From the NCBI GenBank assembly GCA_038049695.1, contig CP142457.1, positions 23,512,501-23,576,500 on the forward strand: 64,000 nucleotides of DNA, in the 5' to 3' direction. The translations under genes and the position numbers were made by a program. Below, piece by piece: positions 1 to 10,701 of the stretch (the first letter of the stretch is position 1; each line of letters starts with the position of its first letter). Source of the stretch: Cinnamomum chago. Its lineage: Eukaryota; Streptophyta; Magnoliopsida; Laurales; Lauraceae. Below the pieces are notes generated by a model that saw nothing but the letters and a program-made list of their open reading frames with translations, was not told the DNA's origin and did not search any database.

Positions 1-6
1 AAGGAC
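1..6 (+). repeat. Tail of the preceding C monomer
   Basis: The last six bases before the first CGTACG (AAGGAC) match the end of every C monomer, so the array continues beyond the left edge of the window. Confidence 0.9.
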
Positions 7-26
7 CGTACGACCCGCACGAAGTT

Positions 27-97
27 CGGGTTTCCGCCTTTACAAACACTGAACTCCCCGAATGTGTCTTCCCTACCCAAGATTCGCCCGAAACCCG
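27..97. other. Inverted repeat CGGGTTTC / GAAACCCG in monomer A
   Basis: Eight bases at 27-34 are perfectly complementary to 90-97, separated by 55 bases. C keeps seven of the eight (CGGGTTT/AAACCCG); B has lost it (CCGGTTC). It could form a weak stem, but the long loop makes this speculative. Confidence 0.45.
87..96 (+). other. CCCGAAACCC motif, first copy in monomer A
   Basis: CCCGAAACCC is found here and again at 194-203, and at the corresponding places in nearly every monomer (the second copy in B reads TCCGAAACCCC). It is one base away from CCCTAAACCC, the plant telomere repeat read on its C-rich strand. No tandem run exists, so it is a motif inside the satellite and not telomeric sequence. 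Its function is unknown. Confidence 0.6.
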
Positions 98-329
98 TTT
101 TAAACCGAAAAGTAGCTCGAAATATCTTAAAGAGCGCATCTCAACCCAGAATCCCTTCAAATGGATTTGGAGCCGTAAGGAAAGATAGAGACACCCGAAA
201 CCCCATTTAGAGTAAAACGCAATCCCGGATTATTCCAAACGGAGTCTTTGGACCAAGAGTCGCATGAAACACAGTGTTGAGTCAACAACTTTCTAGAGCC
301 GCACAGATTATGTTTTCGTTCAAAAGTAC

Positions 330-654
330 CGTACGACCCTCGCACGAAGTTCCGGTTCTCGCCCTGGCAAACACTGAACTCCCCGAAAGTGATTTCCACA
401 CCCAAGACTCGCCCGAAACCCGTAGTAAACCGAAGTGTAGCTCGGAACATCCTAAAAATCGCATCTCATCCCAAAATCCCTTCATATGGATTTAGAGGCG
501 TACGACAAGACAGGGACATCCGAAACCCCTTTTAGTTTAAAACTTGATCCCGGATATTTCTAGAGGTTGACTTTGTACACAGACTCGCAACAAACAAGGT
601 GTGGAGTCAACAATTTCCTAGTGCCGCATAGATTCTGCTTTACTACATAAGTAT
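330..654 (+). repeat. Satellite monomer B (reference copy, unit 1)
   Basis: 325 bp. It is diagnosed by CGACCCTCGCACG (two bases longer than A or C here), GTTCCGGTTCTCGCC, CCCGTAGTAAACC and GGCGTACGACAAG. B is close to invariant across units: the recurrent changes are TAAACC/TAAGCC near offset 423 and the triplet before GATTC near offset 623. The final T (654) is deleted in units 45, 51 and 57. Unit 1 has a private G-to-C change at 584 (ACAGACTCGC). Confidence 0.95.
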
Positions 655-979
655 CGTACGTCCCGCGCGAAGTTCGGGTTTTCTCCTTTACAACCAGAGA
701 ACTCCCCGAAAGTGTTTACCATACCCAAGGTTCGCCCGAAACCCGTTTTAAACCGAGAAGTAGCTCGAAATATCCTAAAATGTGCATCTCAACCCAGAAT
801 ACCTTCAAATGGATTTCGAGGCGTGAGACAAGAGAAGGACACCCGAAACCCCTTCTAGAGTAAAACGTGATCCTGGAATTCTCTAGAGGGAGTCTTTGGA
901 CCAAGAGTCGCATTAAAACACAGTGTAGAGTCAACCATATGCTCGAGCCGCATAGATTGTGTTTTCGTACTAAAAGGAC
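655..979 (+). repeat. Satellite monomer C (reference copy, unit 1)
   Basis: 325 bp in this copy, 323 or 324 bp in many others. It is diagnosed by CGTACGTCCCGCGCG, GTTCGGGTTTTCTCC, GGATTTCGAGGCG and the CATATGCTCGAG pair of palindromic hexamers near 935-946. C holds most of the polymorphism between units: GTGATCC/GTCATCC, GGAATTC/GGATTC, CATATG/CTTATG, GTACTA/GAACTA and AAAAGG/AAAGG. These five sites define the C haplotypes i, m, s, d, r, w, x and ri. Confidence 0.95.
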
Positions 980-1950
980 CGTACGACCCGCACGAAGTTC
1001 GGGTTTCCGCCTTTACAAACACTGAACTCCCCGAATGTGTCTTCCCTACCCAAGATTCGCCCGAAACCCGTTTTAAACCGAAAAGTAGCTCGAAATATCT
1101 TAAAGAGCGCATCTCAACCCAGAATCCCTTCAAATGGATTTGGAGCCGTAAGGAAAGATAGAGACGCCCGAAACCCCATTTAGAGTAAAACGCAATCCCG
1201 GATTATTCCAAACGGAGTCTTTGGACCAAGAGTCGCATGAAACACAGTGTTGAGTCAACAACTTTCTAGAGCCGCACAGATTATGTTTTCGTTCAAAAGT
1301 ACCGTACGACCCTCGCACGAAGTTCCGGTTCTCGCCCTGGCAAACACTGAACTCCCCGAAAGTGATTTCCACACCCAAGACTCGCCCGAAACCCGTAGTA
1401 AGCCGAAGTGTAGCTCGGAACATCCTAAAAATCGCATCTCATCCCAAAATCCCTTCATATGGATTTAGAGGCGTACGACAAGACAGGGACATCCGAAACC
1501 CCTTTTAGTTTAAAACTTGATCCCGGATATTTCTAGAGGTTGACTTTGTACACAGAGTCGCAACAAACAAGGTGTGGAGTCAACAATTTCCTAGTGCCGC
1601 AAAGATTCTGCTTTACTACATAAGTATCGTACGTCCCGCGCGAAGTTCGGGTTTTCTCCTTTACAACCAGAGAACTCCCCGAAAGTGTTTACCATACCCA
1701 AGGTTCGCCCGAAACCCGTTTTAAACCGAGAAGTAGCTCGAAATATCCTAAAATGTGCATCTCAACCCAGAATACCTTCAAATGGATTTCGAGGCGTGAG
1801 ACAAGAGAAGGACACCCGAAACCCCTTCTAGAGTAAAACGTCATCCTGGATTCTCTAGAGGGAGTCTTTGGACCAAGAGTCGCATTAAAACACAGTGTAG
1901 AGTCAACCATATGCTCGAGCCGCATAGATTGTGTTTTCGTACTAAAGGAC
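980..1950 (+). repeat. HOR unit 2 (N 187g / d)
   Basis: 971 bp: C has both 1-bp deletions (GGATTC and AAAGG). First short unit of the 971/973 alternation. Confidence 0.95.
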
Positions 1951-2923
1951 CGTACGACCCGCACGAAGTTCGGGTTTCCGCCTTTACAAACACTGAACTC
2001 CCCGAATGTGTCTTCCCTACCCAAGATTCGCCCGAAACCCGTTTTAAACCGAAAAGTAGCTCGAAATATCTTAAAGAGCGCATCTCAACCCAGAATCCCT
2101 TCAAATGGATTTGGAGCCGTAAGGAAAGATAGAGACACCCGAAACCCCATTTAGAGTAAAACGCAATCCCGGAGTATTCCAAACGGAGTCTTTGGACCAA
2201 GAGTCGCATGAAACACAGTGTTGAGTCAACAACTTTCTAGAGCCGCACAGATTATGTTTTCGTTCAAAAGTACCGTACGACCCTCGCACGAAGTTCCGGT
2301 TCTCGCCCTGGCAAACACTGAACTCCCCGAAAGTGATTTCCACACCCAAGACTCGCCCGAAACCCGTAGTAAGCCGAAGTGTAGCTCGGAACATCCTAAA
2401 AATCGCATCTCATCCCAAAATCCCTTCATATGGATTTAGAGGCGTACGACAAGACAGGGACATCCGAAACCCCTTTTAGTTTAAAACTTGATCCCGGATA
2501 TTTCTAGAGGTTGACTTTGTACACAGAGTCGCAACAAACAAGGTGTGGAGTCAACAATTTCCTAGTGCCGCAAAGATTCTGCTTTACTACATAAGTATCG
2601 TACGTCCCGCGCGAAGTTCGGGTTTTCTCCTTTACAACCAGAGAACTCCCCGAAAGTGTTTACCATACCCAAGGTTCGCCCGAAACCCGTTTTAAACCGA
2701 GAAGTAGCTCGAAATATCCTAAAATGTGCATCTCAACCCAGAATACCTTCAAATGGATTTCGAGGCGTGAGACAAGAGAAGGACACCCGAAACCCCTTCT
2801 AGAGTAAAACGTGATCCTGGAATTCTCTAGAGGGAGTCTTTGGACCAAGAGTCGCATTAAAACACAGTGTAGAGTCAACCATATGCTCGAGCCGCATAGA
2901 TTGTGTTTTCGAACTAAAAGGAC
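1951..2923 (+). repeat. HOR unit 3 (T 187a / s)
   Basis: 973 bp. GAGTA in A; C has GTGATCC and GAACTA. Confidence 0.95.
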
Positions 2924-3894
2924 CGTACGACCCGCACGAAGTTCGGGTTTCCGCCTTTACAAACACTGAACTCCCCGAATGTGTCTTCCCTACCCAAGAT
3001 TCGCCCGAAACCCGTTTTAAACCGAAAAGTAGCTCGAAATATCTTAAAGAGCGCATCTCAACCCAGAATCCCTTCAAATGGATTTGGAGCCGTAAGGAAA
3101 GATAGAGACGCCCGAAACCCCATTTAGAGTAAAACGCAATCCCGGATTATTCCAAACGGAGTCTTTGGACCAAGTGTCGCATGAAACACAGTGTTGAGTC
3201 AACAACTTTCTAGAGCCGCACAGATTATGTTTTCGTTGAAAAGTACCGTACGACCCTCGCACGAAGTTCCGGTTCTCGCCCTGGCAAACACTGAACTCCC
3301 CGAAAGTGATTTCCACACCCAAGACTCGCCCGAAACCCGTAGTAAGCCGAAGTGTAGCTCGGAACATCCTAAAAATCGCATCTCATCCCAAAATCCCTTC
3401 ATATGGATTTAGAGGCGTACGACAAGACAGGGACATCCGAAACCCCTTTTAGTTTAAAACTTGATCCCGGATATTTCTAGAGGTTGACTTTGTACACAGA
3501 GTCGCAACAAACAAGGTGTGGAGTCAACAATTTCCTAGTGCCGCAAAGATTCTGCTTTACTACATAAGTATCGTACGTCCCGCGCGAAGTTCGGGTTTTC
3601 TCCTTTACAACCAGAGAACTCCCCGAAAGTGTTTACCATACCCAAGGTTCGCCCGAAACCCGTTTTAAACCGAGAAGTAGCTCGAAATATCCTAAAATGT
3701 GCATCTCAACCCAGAATACCTTCAAATGGATTTCGAGGCGTGAGACAAGAGAAGGACACCCGAAACCCCTTCTAGAGTAAAACGTCATCCTGGATTCTCT
3801 AGAGGGAGTCTTTGGACCAAGAGTCGCATTAAAACACAGTGTAGAGTCAACCATATGCTCGAGCCGCATAGATTGTGTTTTCGTACTAAAGGAC
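2924..3894 (+). repeat. HOR unit 4 (Q 187g / d)
   Basis: 971 bp. First Q unit: CAAGTG with CGTTG. As in most of the array, it follows a C monomer of type s. Confidence 0.95.
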
Positions 3895-4867
3895 CGTACG
3901 ACCCGCACGAAGTTCGGGTTTCCGCCTTTACAAACACTGAACTCCCCGAATGTGTCTTCCCTACCCAAGATTCGCCCGAAACCCGTTTTAAACCGAAAAG
4001 TAGCTCGAAATATCTTAAAGAGCGCATCTCAACCCAGAATCCCTTCAAATGGATTTGGAGCCGTAAGGAAAGATAGAGACGCCCGAAACCCCATTTAGAG
4101 TAAAACGCAATCCCGGATTATTCCAAACGGAGTCTTTGGACCAAGTGTCGCATGAAACACAGTGTTGAGTCAACAACTTTCTAGAGCCGCACAGATTATG
4201 TTTTCGTTCAAAAGTACCGTACGACCCTCGCACGAAGTTCCGGTTCTCGCCCTGGCAAACACTGAACTCCCCGAAAGTGATTTCCACACCCAAGACTCGC
4301 CCGAAACCCGTAGTAAGCCGAAGTGTAGCTCGGAACATCCTAAAAATCGCATCTCATCCCAAAATCCCTTCATATGGATTTAGAGGCGTACGACAAGACA
4401 GGGACATCCGAAACCCCTTTTAGTTTAAAACTTGATCCCGGATATTTCTAGAGGTTGACTTTGTACACAGAGTCGCAACAAACAAGGTGTGGAGTCAACA
4501 ATTTCCTAGTGCCGCAAAGATTCTGCTTTACTACATAAGTATCGTACGTCCCGCGCGAAGTTCGGGTTTTCTCCTTTACAACCAGAGAACTCCCCGAAAG
4601 TGTTTACCATACCCAAGGTTCGCCCGAAACCCGTTTTAAACCGAGAAGTAGCTCGAAATATCCTAAAATGTGCATCTCAACCCAGAATACCTTCAAATGG
4701 ATTTCGAGGCGTGAGAGAAGAGAAGGACACCCGAAACCCCTTCTAGAGTAAAACGTCATCCTGGAATTCTCTAGAGGGAGTCTTTGGACCAAGAGTCGCA
4801 TTAAAACACAGTGTAGAGTCAACCATATGCTCGAGCCGCATAGATTGTGTTTTCGAACTAAAAGGAC
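3895..4867 (+). repeat. HOR unit 5, mosaic (CAAGTG with CGTTC / s-like)
   Basis: 973 bp. It has the Q allele CAAGTG but the non-Q allele CGTTC about 63 bp later. C pairs GTCATCC with GAACTA and carries GAGAGAAG. Both combinations are otherwise absent, so this looks like an exchange product. Confidence 0.92.
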
Positions 4868-5838
4868 CGTACGACCCGCACGAAGTTCGGGTTTCCGCCT
4901 TTACAAACACTGAACTCCCCGAATGTGTCTTCCCTACCCAAGATTCGCCCGAAACCCGTTTTAAACCGAAAAGTAGCTCGAAATATCTTAAAGAGCGCAT
5001 CTCAACCCAGAATCCCTTCAAATGGATTTGGAGCCGTAAGGAAAGATAGAGACACCCGAAACCCCATTTAGAGTAAAACGCAATCCCGGATTATTCCAAA
5101 CGGAGTCTTTGGACCAAGAGTCGCATGAAACACAGTGTTGAGTCAACAACTTTCTAGAGCCGCACAGATTATGTTTTCGTTCAAAAGTACCGTACGACCC
5201 TCGCACGAAGTTCCGGTTCTCGCCCTGGCAAACACTGAACTCCCCGAAAGTGATTTCCACACCCAAGACTCGCCCGAAACCCGTAGTAAGCCGAAGTGTA
5301 GCTCGGAACATCCTAAAAATCGCATCTCATCCCAAAATCCCTTCATATGGATTTAGAGGCGTACGACAAGACAGGGACATCCGAAACCCCTTTTAGTTTA
5401 AAACTTGATCCCGGATATTTCTAGAGGTTGACTTTGTACACAGAGTCGCAACAAACAAGGTGTGGAGTCAACAATTTCCTAGTGCCGCAAAGATTCTGCT
5501 TTACTACATAAGTATCGTACGTCCCGCGCGAAGTTCGGGTTTTCTCCTTTACAACCAGAGAACTCCCCGAAAGTGTTTACCATACCCAAGGTTCGCCCGA
5601 AACCCGTTTTAAACCGAGAAGTAGCTCGAAATATCCTAAAATGTGCATCTCAACCCAGAATACCTTCAAATGGATTTCGAGGCGTGAGACAAGAGAAGGA
5701 CACCCGAAACCCCTTCTAGAGTAAAACGTCATCCTGGATTCTCTAGAGGGAGTCTTTGGACCAAGAGTCGCATTAAAACACAGTGTAGAGTCAACCATAT
5801 GCTCGAGCCGCATAGATTGTGTTTTCGTACTAAAGGAC
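4868..5838 (+). repeat. HOR unit 6 (N 187a / d)
   Basis: 971 bp, last short unit of the opening alternation. Follows a GAACTA-type C monomer without being Q. Confidence 0.95.
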
Positions 5839-6810
5839 CGTACGACCCGCACGAAGTTCGGGTTTCCGCCTTTACAAACACTGAACTCCCCGAATGTGTC
5901 TTCCCTACCCAAGATTCGCCCGAAACCCGTTTTAAACCGAAAAGTAGCTCGAAATATCTTAAAGAGCGCATCTCAACCCAGAATCCCTTCAAATGGATTT
6001 GGAGCCGTAAGGAAAGATAGAGACACCCGAAACCCCATTTAGAGTAAAACGCAATCCCGGAGTATTCCAAACGGAGTCTTTGGACCAAGAGTCGCATGAA
6101 ACACAGTGTTGAGTCAACAACTTTCTAGAGCCGCACAGATTATGTTTTCGTTCAAAAGTACCGTACGACCCTCGCACGAAGTTCCGGTTCTCGCCCTGGC
6201 AAACACTGAACTCCCCGAAAGTGATTTCCACACCCAAGACTCGCCCGAAACCCGTAGTAAGCCGAAGTGTAGCTCGGAACATCCTAAAAATCGCATCTCA
6301 TCCCAAAATCCCTTCATATGGATTTAGAGGCGTACGACAAGACAGGGACATCCGAAACCCCTTTTAGTTTAAAACTTGATCCCGGATATTTCTAGAGGTT
6401 GACTTTGTACACAGAGTCGCAACAAACAAGGTGTGGATTCAACAATTTCCTAGTGCCGCAAAGATTCTGCTTTACTACATAAGTATCGTACGTCCCGCGC
6501 GAAGTTCGGGTTTTCTCCTTTACAACCAGAGAACTCCCCGAAAGTGTTTACCATACCCAAGGTTCGCCCGAAACCCGTTTTAAACCGAGAAGTAGCTCGA
6601 AATATCCTAAAATGTGCATCTCAACCCAGAATACCTTCAAATGGATTTCGAGGCGTGAGACAAGAGAAGGACACCCGAAACCCCTTCTAGAGTAAAACGT
6701 CATCCTGGAATTCTCTAGAGGGAGTCTTTGGACCAAGAGTCGCATTAAAACACAGTGTAGAGTCAACCTTATGCTCGAGCCGCATAGATTGTGTTTTCGT
6801 ACTAAAGGAC
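5839..6810 (+). repeat. HOR unit 7 (T / r)
   Basis: 972 bp. First unit with GGATTCAAC (for GGAGTCAAC) near the end of B and CTTATG in C. Confidence 0.95.
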
Positions 6811-7783
6811 CGTACGACCCGCACGAAGTTCGGGTTTCCGCCTTTACAAACACTGAACTCCCCGAATGTGTCTTCCCTACCCAAGATTCGCCCGAAACCC
6901 GTTTTAAACCGAAAAGTAGCTCGAAATATCTTAAAGAGCGCATCTCAACCCAGAATCCCTTCAAATGGATTTGGAGCCGTAAGGAAAGATAGAGACACCC
7001 GAAACCCCATTTAGAGTAAAACGCAATCCCGGAGTATTCCAAACGGAGTCTTTGGACCAAGAGTCGCATGAAACACAGTGTTGAGTCAACAACTTTCTAG
7101 AGCCGCACAGATTATGTTTTCGTTCAAAAGTACCGTACGACCCTCGCACGAAGTTCCGGTTCTCGCCCTGGCAAACACTGAACTCCCCGAAAGTGATTTC
7201 CACACCCAAGACTCGCCCGAAACCCGTAGTAAGCCGAAGTGTAGCTCGGAACATCCTAAAAATCGCATCTCATCCCAAAATCCCTTCATATGGATTTAGA
7301 GGCGTACGACAAGACAGGGACATCCGAAACCCCTTTTAGTTTAAAACTTGATCCCGGATATTTCTAGAGGTTGACTTTGTACACAGAGTCGCAACAAACA
7401 AGGTGTGGAGTCAACAATTTCCTAGTGCCGCAAAGATTCTGCTTTACTACATAAGTATCGTACGTCCCGCGCGAAGTTCGGGTTTTCTCCTTTACAACCA
7501 GAGAACTCCCCGAAAGTGTTTACCATACCCAAGGTTCGCCCGAAACCCGTTTTAAACCGAGAAGTAGCTCGAAATATCCTAAAATGTGCATCTCAACCCA
7601 GAATACCTTCAAATGGATTTCGAGGCGTGAGACAAGAGAAGGACACCCGAAACCCCTTCTAGAGTAAAACGTCATCCTGGAATTCTCTAGAGGGAGTCTT
7701 TGGACCAAGAGTCGCATTAAAACACAGTGTAGAGTCAACCATATGCTCGAGCCGCATAGATTGTGTTTTCGTACTAAAAGGAC
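6811..7783 (+). repeat. HOR unit 8 (T / m)
   Basis: 973 bp. GTCATCC, GGAATTC, CATATG, GTACTA, AAAAGG. Confidence 0.95.
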
Positions 7784-8756
7784 CGTACGACCCGCACGAA
7801 GTTCGGGTTTCCGCCTTTACAAACACTGAACTCCCCGAATGTGTCTTCCCTACCCAAGATTCGCCCGAAACCCGTTTTAAACCGAAAAGTAGCTCGAAAT
7901 ATCTTAAAGAGCGCATCTCAACCCAGAATCCCTTCAAATGGATTTGGAGCCGTAAGGAAAGATAGAGACGCCCGAAACCCCATTTAGAGTAAAACGCAAT
8001 CCCGGATTATTCCAAACGGAGTCTTTGGACCAAGAGTCGCATGAAACACAGTGTTGAGTCAACAACTTTCTAGAGCCGCACAGATTATGTTTTCGTTCAA
8101 AAGTACCGTACGACCCTCGCACGAAGTTCCGGTTCTCGCCCTGGCAAACACTGAACTCCCCGAAAGTGATTTCCACACCCAAGACTCGCCCGAAACCCGT
8201 AGTAAGCCGAAGTGTAGCTCGGAACATCCTAAAAATCGCATCTCATCCCAAAATCCCTTCATATGGATTTAGAGGCGTACGACAAGACAGGGACATCCGA
8301 AACCCCTTTTAGTTTAAAACTTGATCCCGGATATTTCTAGAGGTTGACTTTGTACACAGAGTCGCAACAAACAAGGTGTGGAGTCAACAATTTCCTAGTG
8401 CCGCAAAGATTCTGCTTTACTACATAAGTATCGTACGTCCCGCGCGAAGTTCGGGTTTTCTCCTTTACAACCAGAGAACTCCCCGAAAGTGTTTACCATA
8501 CCCAAGGTTCGCCCGAAACCCGTTTTAAACCGAGAAGTAGCTCGAAATATCCTAAAATGTGCATCTCAACCCAGAATACCTTCAAATGGATTTCGAGGCG
8601 TGAGACAAGAGAAGGACACCCGAAACCCCTTCTAGAGTAAAACGTGATCCTGGAATTCTCTAGAGGGAGTCTTTGGACCAAGAGTCGCATTAAAACACAG
8701 TGTAGAGTCAACCATATGCTCGAGCCGCATAGATTGTGTTTTCGAACTAAAAGGAC
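7784..8756 (+). repeat. HOR unit 9 (N 187g / s)
   Basis: 973 bp. Type s C monomer, followed as usual by a Q unit. Confidence 0.95.
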
Positions 8757-9728
8757 CGTACGACCCGCACGAAGTTCGGGTTTCCGCCTTTACAAACACT
8801 GAACTCCCCGAATGTGTCTTCCCTACCCAAGATTCGGCCGAAACCCGTTTTAAACCGAAAAGTAGCTCGAAATATCTTAAAGAGCGCATCTCAACCCAGA
8901 ATCCCTTCAAATGGATTTGGAGCCGTAAGGAAAGATAGAGACGCCCGAAACCCCATTTAGAGTAAAACGCAATCCCGGATTATTCCAAACGGAGTCTTTG
9001 GACCAAGTGTCGCATGAAACACAGTGTTGAGTCAACAACTTTCTAGAGCCGCACAGATTATGTTTTCGTTGAAAAGTACCGTACGACCCTCGCACGAAGT
9101 TCCGGTTCTCGCCCTGGCAAACACTGAACTCCCCGAAAGTGATTTCCACACCCAAGACTCGCCCGAAACCCGTAGTAAGCCGAAGTGTAGCTCGGAACAT
9201 CCTAAAAATCGCATCTCATCCCAAAATCCCTTCATATGGATTTAGAGGCGTACGACAAGACAGGGACATCCGAAACCCCTTTTAGTTTAAAACTTGATCC
9301 CGGATATTTCTAGAGGTTGACTTTGTACACAGAGTCGCAACAAACAAGGCGTGGAGTCAACAATTTCCTAGTGCCGCAAAGATTCTGCTTTACTACATAA
9401 GTATCGTACGTCCCGCGCGAAGTTCGGGTTTTCTCCTTTACAACCAGAGAACTCCCCGAAAGTGTTTACCATACCCAAGGTTCGCCCGAAACCCGTTTTA
9501 AACCGAGAAGTAGCTCGAAATATCCTAAAATGTGCATCTCAACCCAGAATACCTTCAAATGGATTTCGAGGCGTGAGACAAGAGAAGGACACCCGAAACC
9601 CCTTCTAGAGTAAAACGTCATCCTGGAATTCTCTAGAGGGAGTCTTTGGACCAAGAGTCGCATTAAAACACAGTGTAGAGTCAACCTTATGCTCGAGCCG
9701 CATAGATTGTGTTTTCGTACTAAAGGAC
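8757..9728 (+). repeat. HOR unit 10 (Q / r)
   Basis: 972 bp. Private GATTCGGCC near 8836. AAGGCGTGG at 9350 is shared only with unit 22, twelve units (11,667 bp) away. Confidence 0.95.
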
Positions 9729-10701
9729 CGTACGACCCGCACGAAGTTCGGGTTTCCGCCTTTACAAACACTGAACTCCCCGAATGTGTCTTCCCTACCC
9801 AAGATTCGCCCGAAACCCGTTTTAAACCGAAAAGTAGCTCGAAATATCTTAAAGAGCGCATCTCAACCCAGAATCCCTTCAAATGGATTTGGAGCCGTAA
9901 GGAAAGATAGAGACACCCGAAACCCCATTTAGAGTAAAACGCAATCCCGGAGTATTCCAAACGGAGTCTTTGGACCAAGAGTCGCATGAAACACAGTGTT
10001 GAGTCAACAACTTTCTAGAGCCGCACAGATTATGTTTTCGTTCAAAAGTACCGTACGACCCTCGCACGAAGTTCCGGTTCTCGCCCTGGCAAACACTGAA
10101 CTCCCCGAAAGTGATTTCCACACCCAAGACTCGCCCGAAACCCGTAGTAAGCCGAAGTGTAGCTCGGAACATCCTAAAAATCGCATCTCATCCCAAAATC
10201 CCTTCATATGGATTTAGAGGCGTACGACAAGACAGGGACATCCGAAACCCCTTTTAGTTTAAAACTTGATCCCGGATATTTCTAGAGGTTGACTTTGTAC
10301 ACAGAGTCGCAACAAACAAGGTGTGGAGTCAACAATTTCCTAGTGCCGCAAAGATTCTGCTTTACTACATAAGTATCGTACGTCCCGCGCGAAGTTCGGG
10401 TTTTCTCCTTTACAACCAGAGAACTCCCCGAAAGTGTTTACCATACCCAAGGTTCGCCCGAAACCCGTTTTAAACCGAGAAGTAGCTCGAAATATCCTAA
10501 AATGTGCATCTCAACCCAGAATACCTTCAAATGGATTTCGAGGCGTGAGACAAGAGAAGGACACCCGAAACCCCTTCTAGAGTAAAACGTCATCCTGGAA
10601 TTCTCTAGAGGGAGTCTTTGGACCAAGAGTCGCATTAAAACACAGTGTAGAGTCAACCATATGCTCGAGCCGCATAGATTGTGTTTTCGTACTAAAAGGA
10701 C
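9729..10701 (+). repeat. HOR unit 11 (T 187a / m)
   Basis: 973 bp. First unit of the block repeated in units 15-17. Confidence 0.95.

Larger units (their letters stand above)
7..329 (+). repeat. Satellite monomer A (reference copy, unit 1)
   Basis: 323 bp, running from CGTACGACCCGC to the base before the next CGTACG. Composition is 86 C and 62 G (45.8% GC) with 21 CpG. It carries two CCCGAAACCC motifs (87-96 and 194-203) and an inverted pair CGGGTTTC/GAAACCCG (27-34 and 90-97). Diagnostic against B and C: GGACCGTACG at the entry, GGAGCCGTAAGG in the middle, CCAAACGGAGTC near 237. A is 323 bp in nearly all units; 1-bp deletions were seen only near 50858 and 59434. Confidence 0.95.
7..979 (+). 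repeat. HOR unit 1 (F 187a / i, cata)
   Basis: 973 bp. TAAACC in B, CATAGATTC, C haplotype i. Resembles units 31 and 37, which occupy the same place in the six-unit pattern. Confidence 0.95.

Noticed and set aside
94..109. CENP-B-box-like element: CCCG, 8 bases, CGAA
   Set aside because: The reverse-complement CENP-B core needs 7 bases between CCCG and CGAA; here and in B there are 8, and C reads CCGAGA. The other candidate, TTTCGTTGAAAAG in Q units, lacks the CGGG half.
274..495. Forward 73-codon frame starting with GTG in almost every unit
   Set aside because: Its conservation equals that of the surrounding non-coding bases. It has no start context, no family resemblance, and overlaps two antisense frames. 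It is carried along by repeat homogenisation.
6548..7069. Antisense reading frame of 173 codons, recurring in many units
   Set aside because: It exists only where C keeps GGAATTC and loses one A (AAAGG). In other units the same sequence is split into 72+92, 111+122 or 138 codons by 1-bp changes. Overlapping frames are open on both strands and no domain is recognisable. This is what unselected satellite sequence would give.
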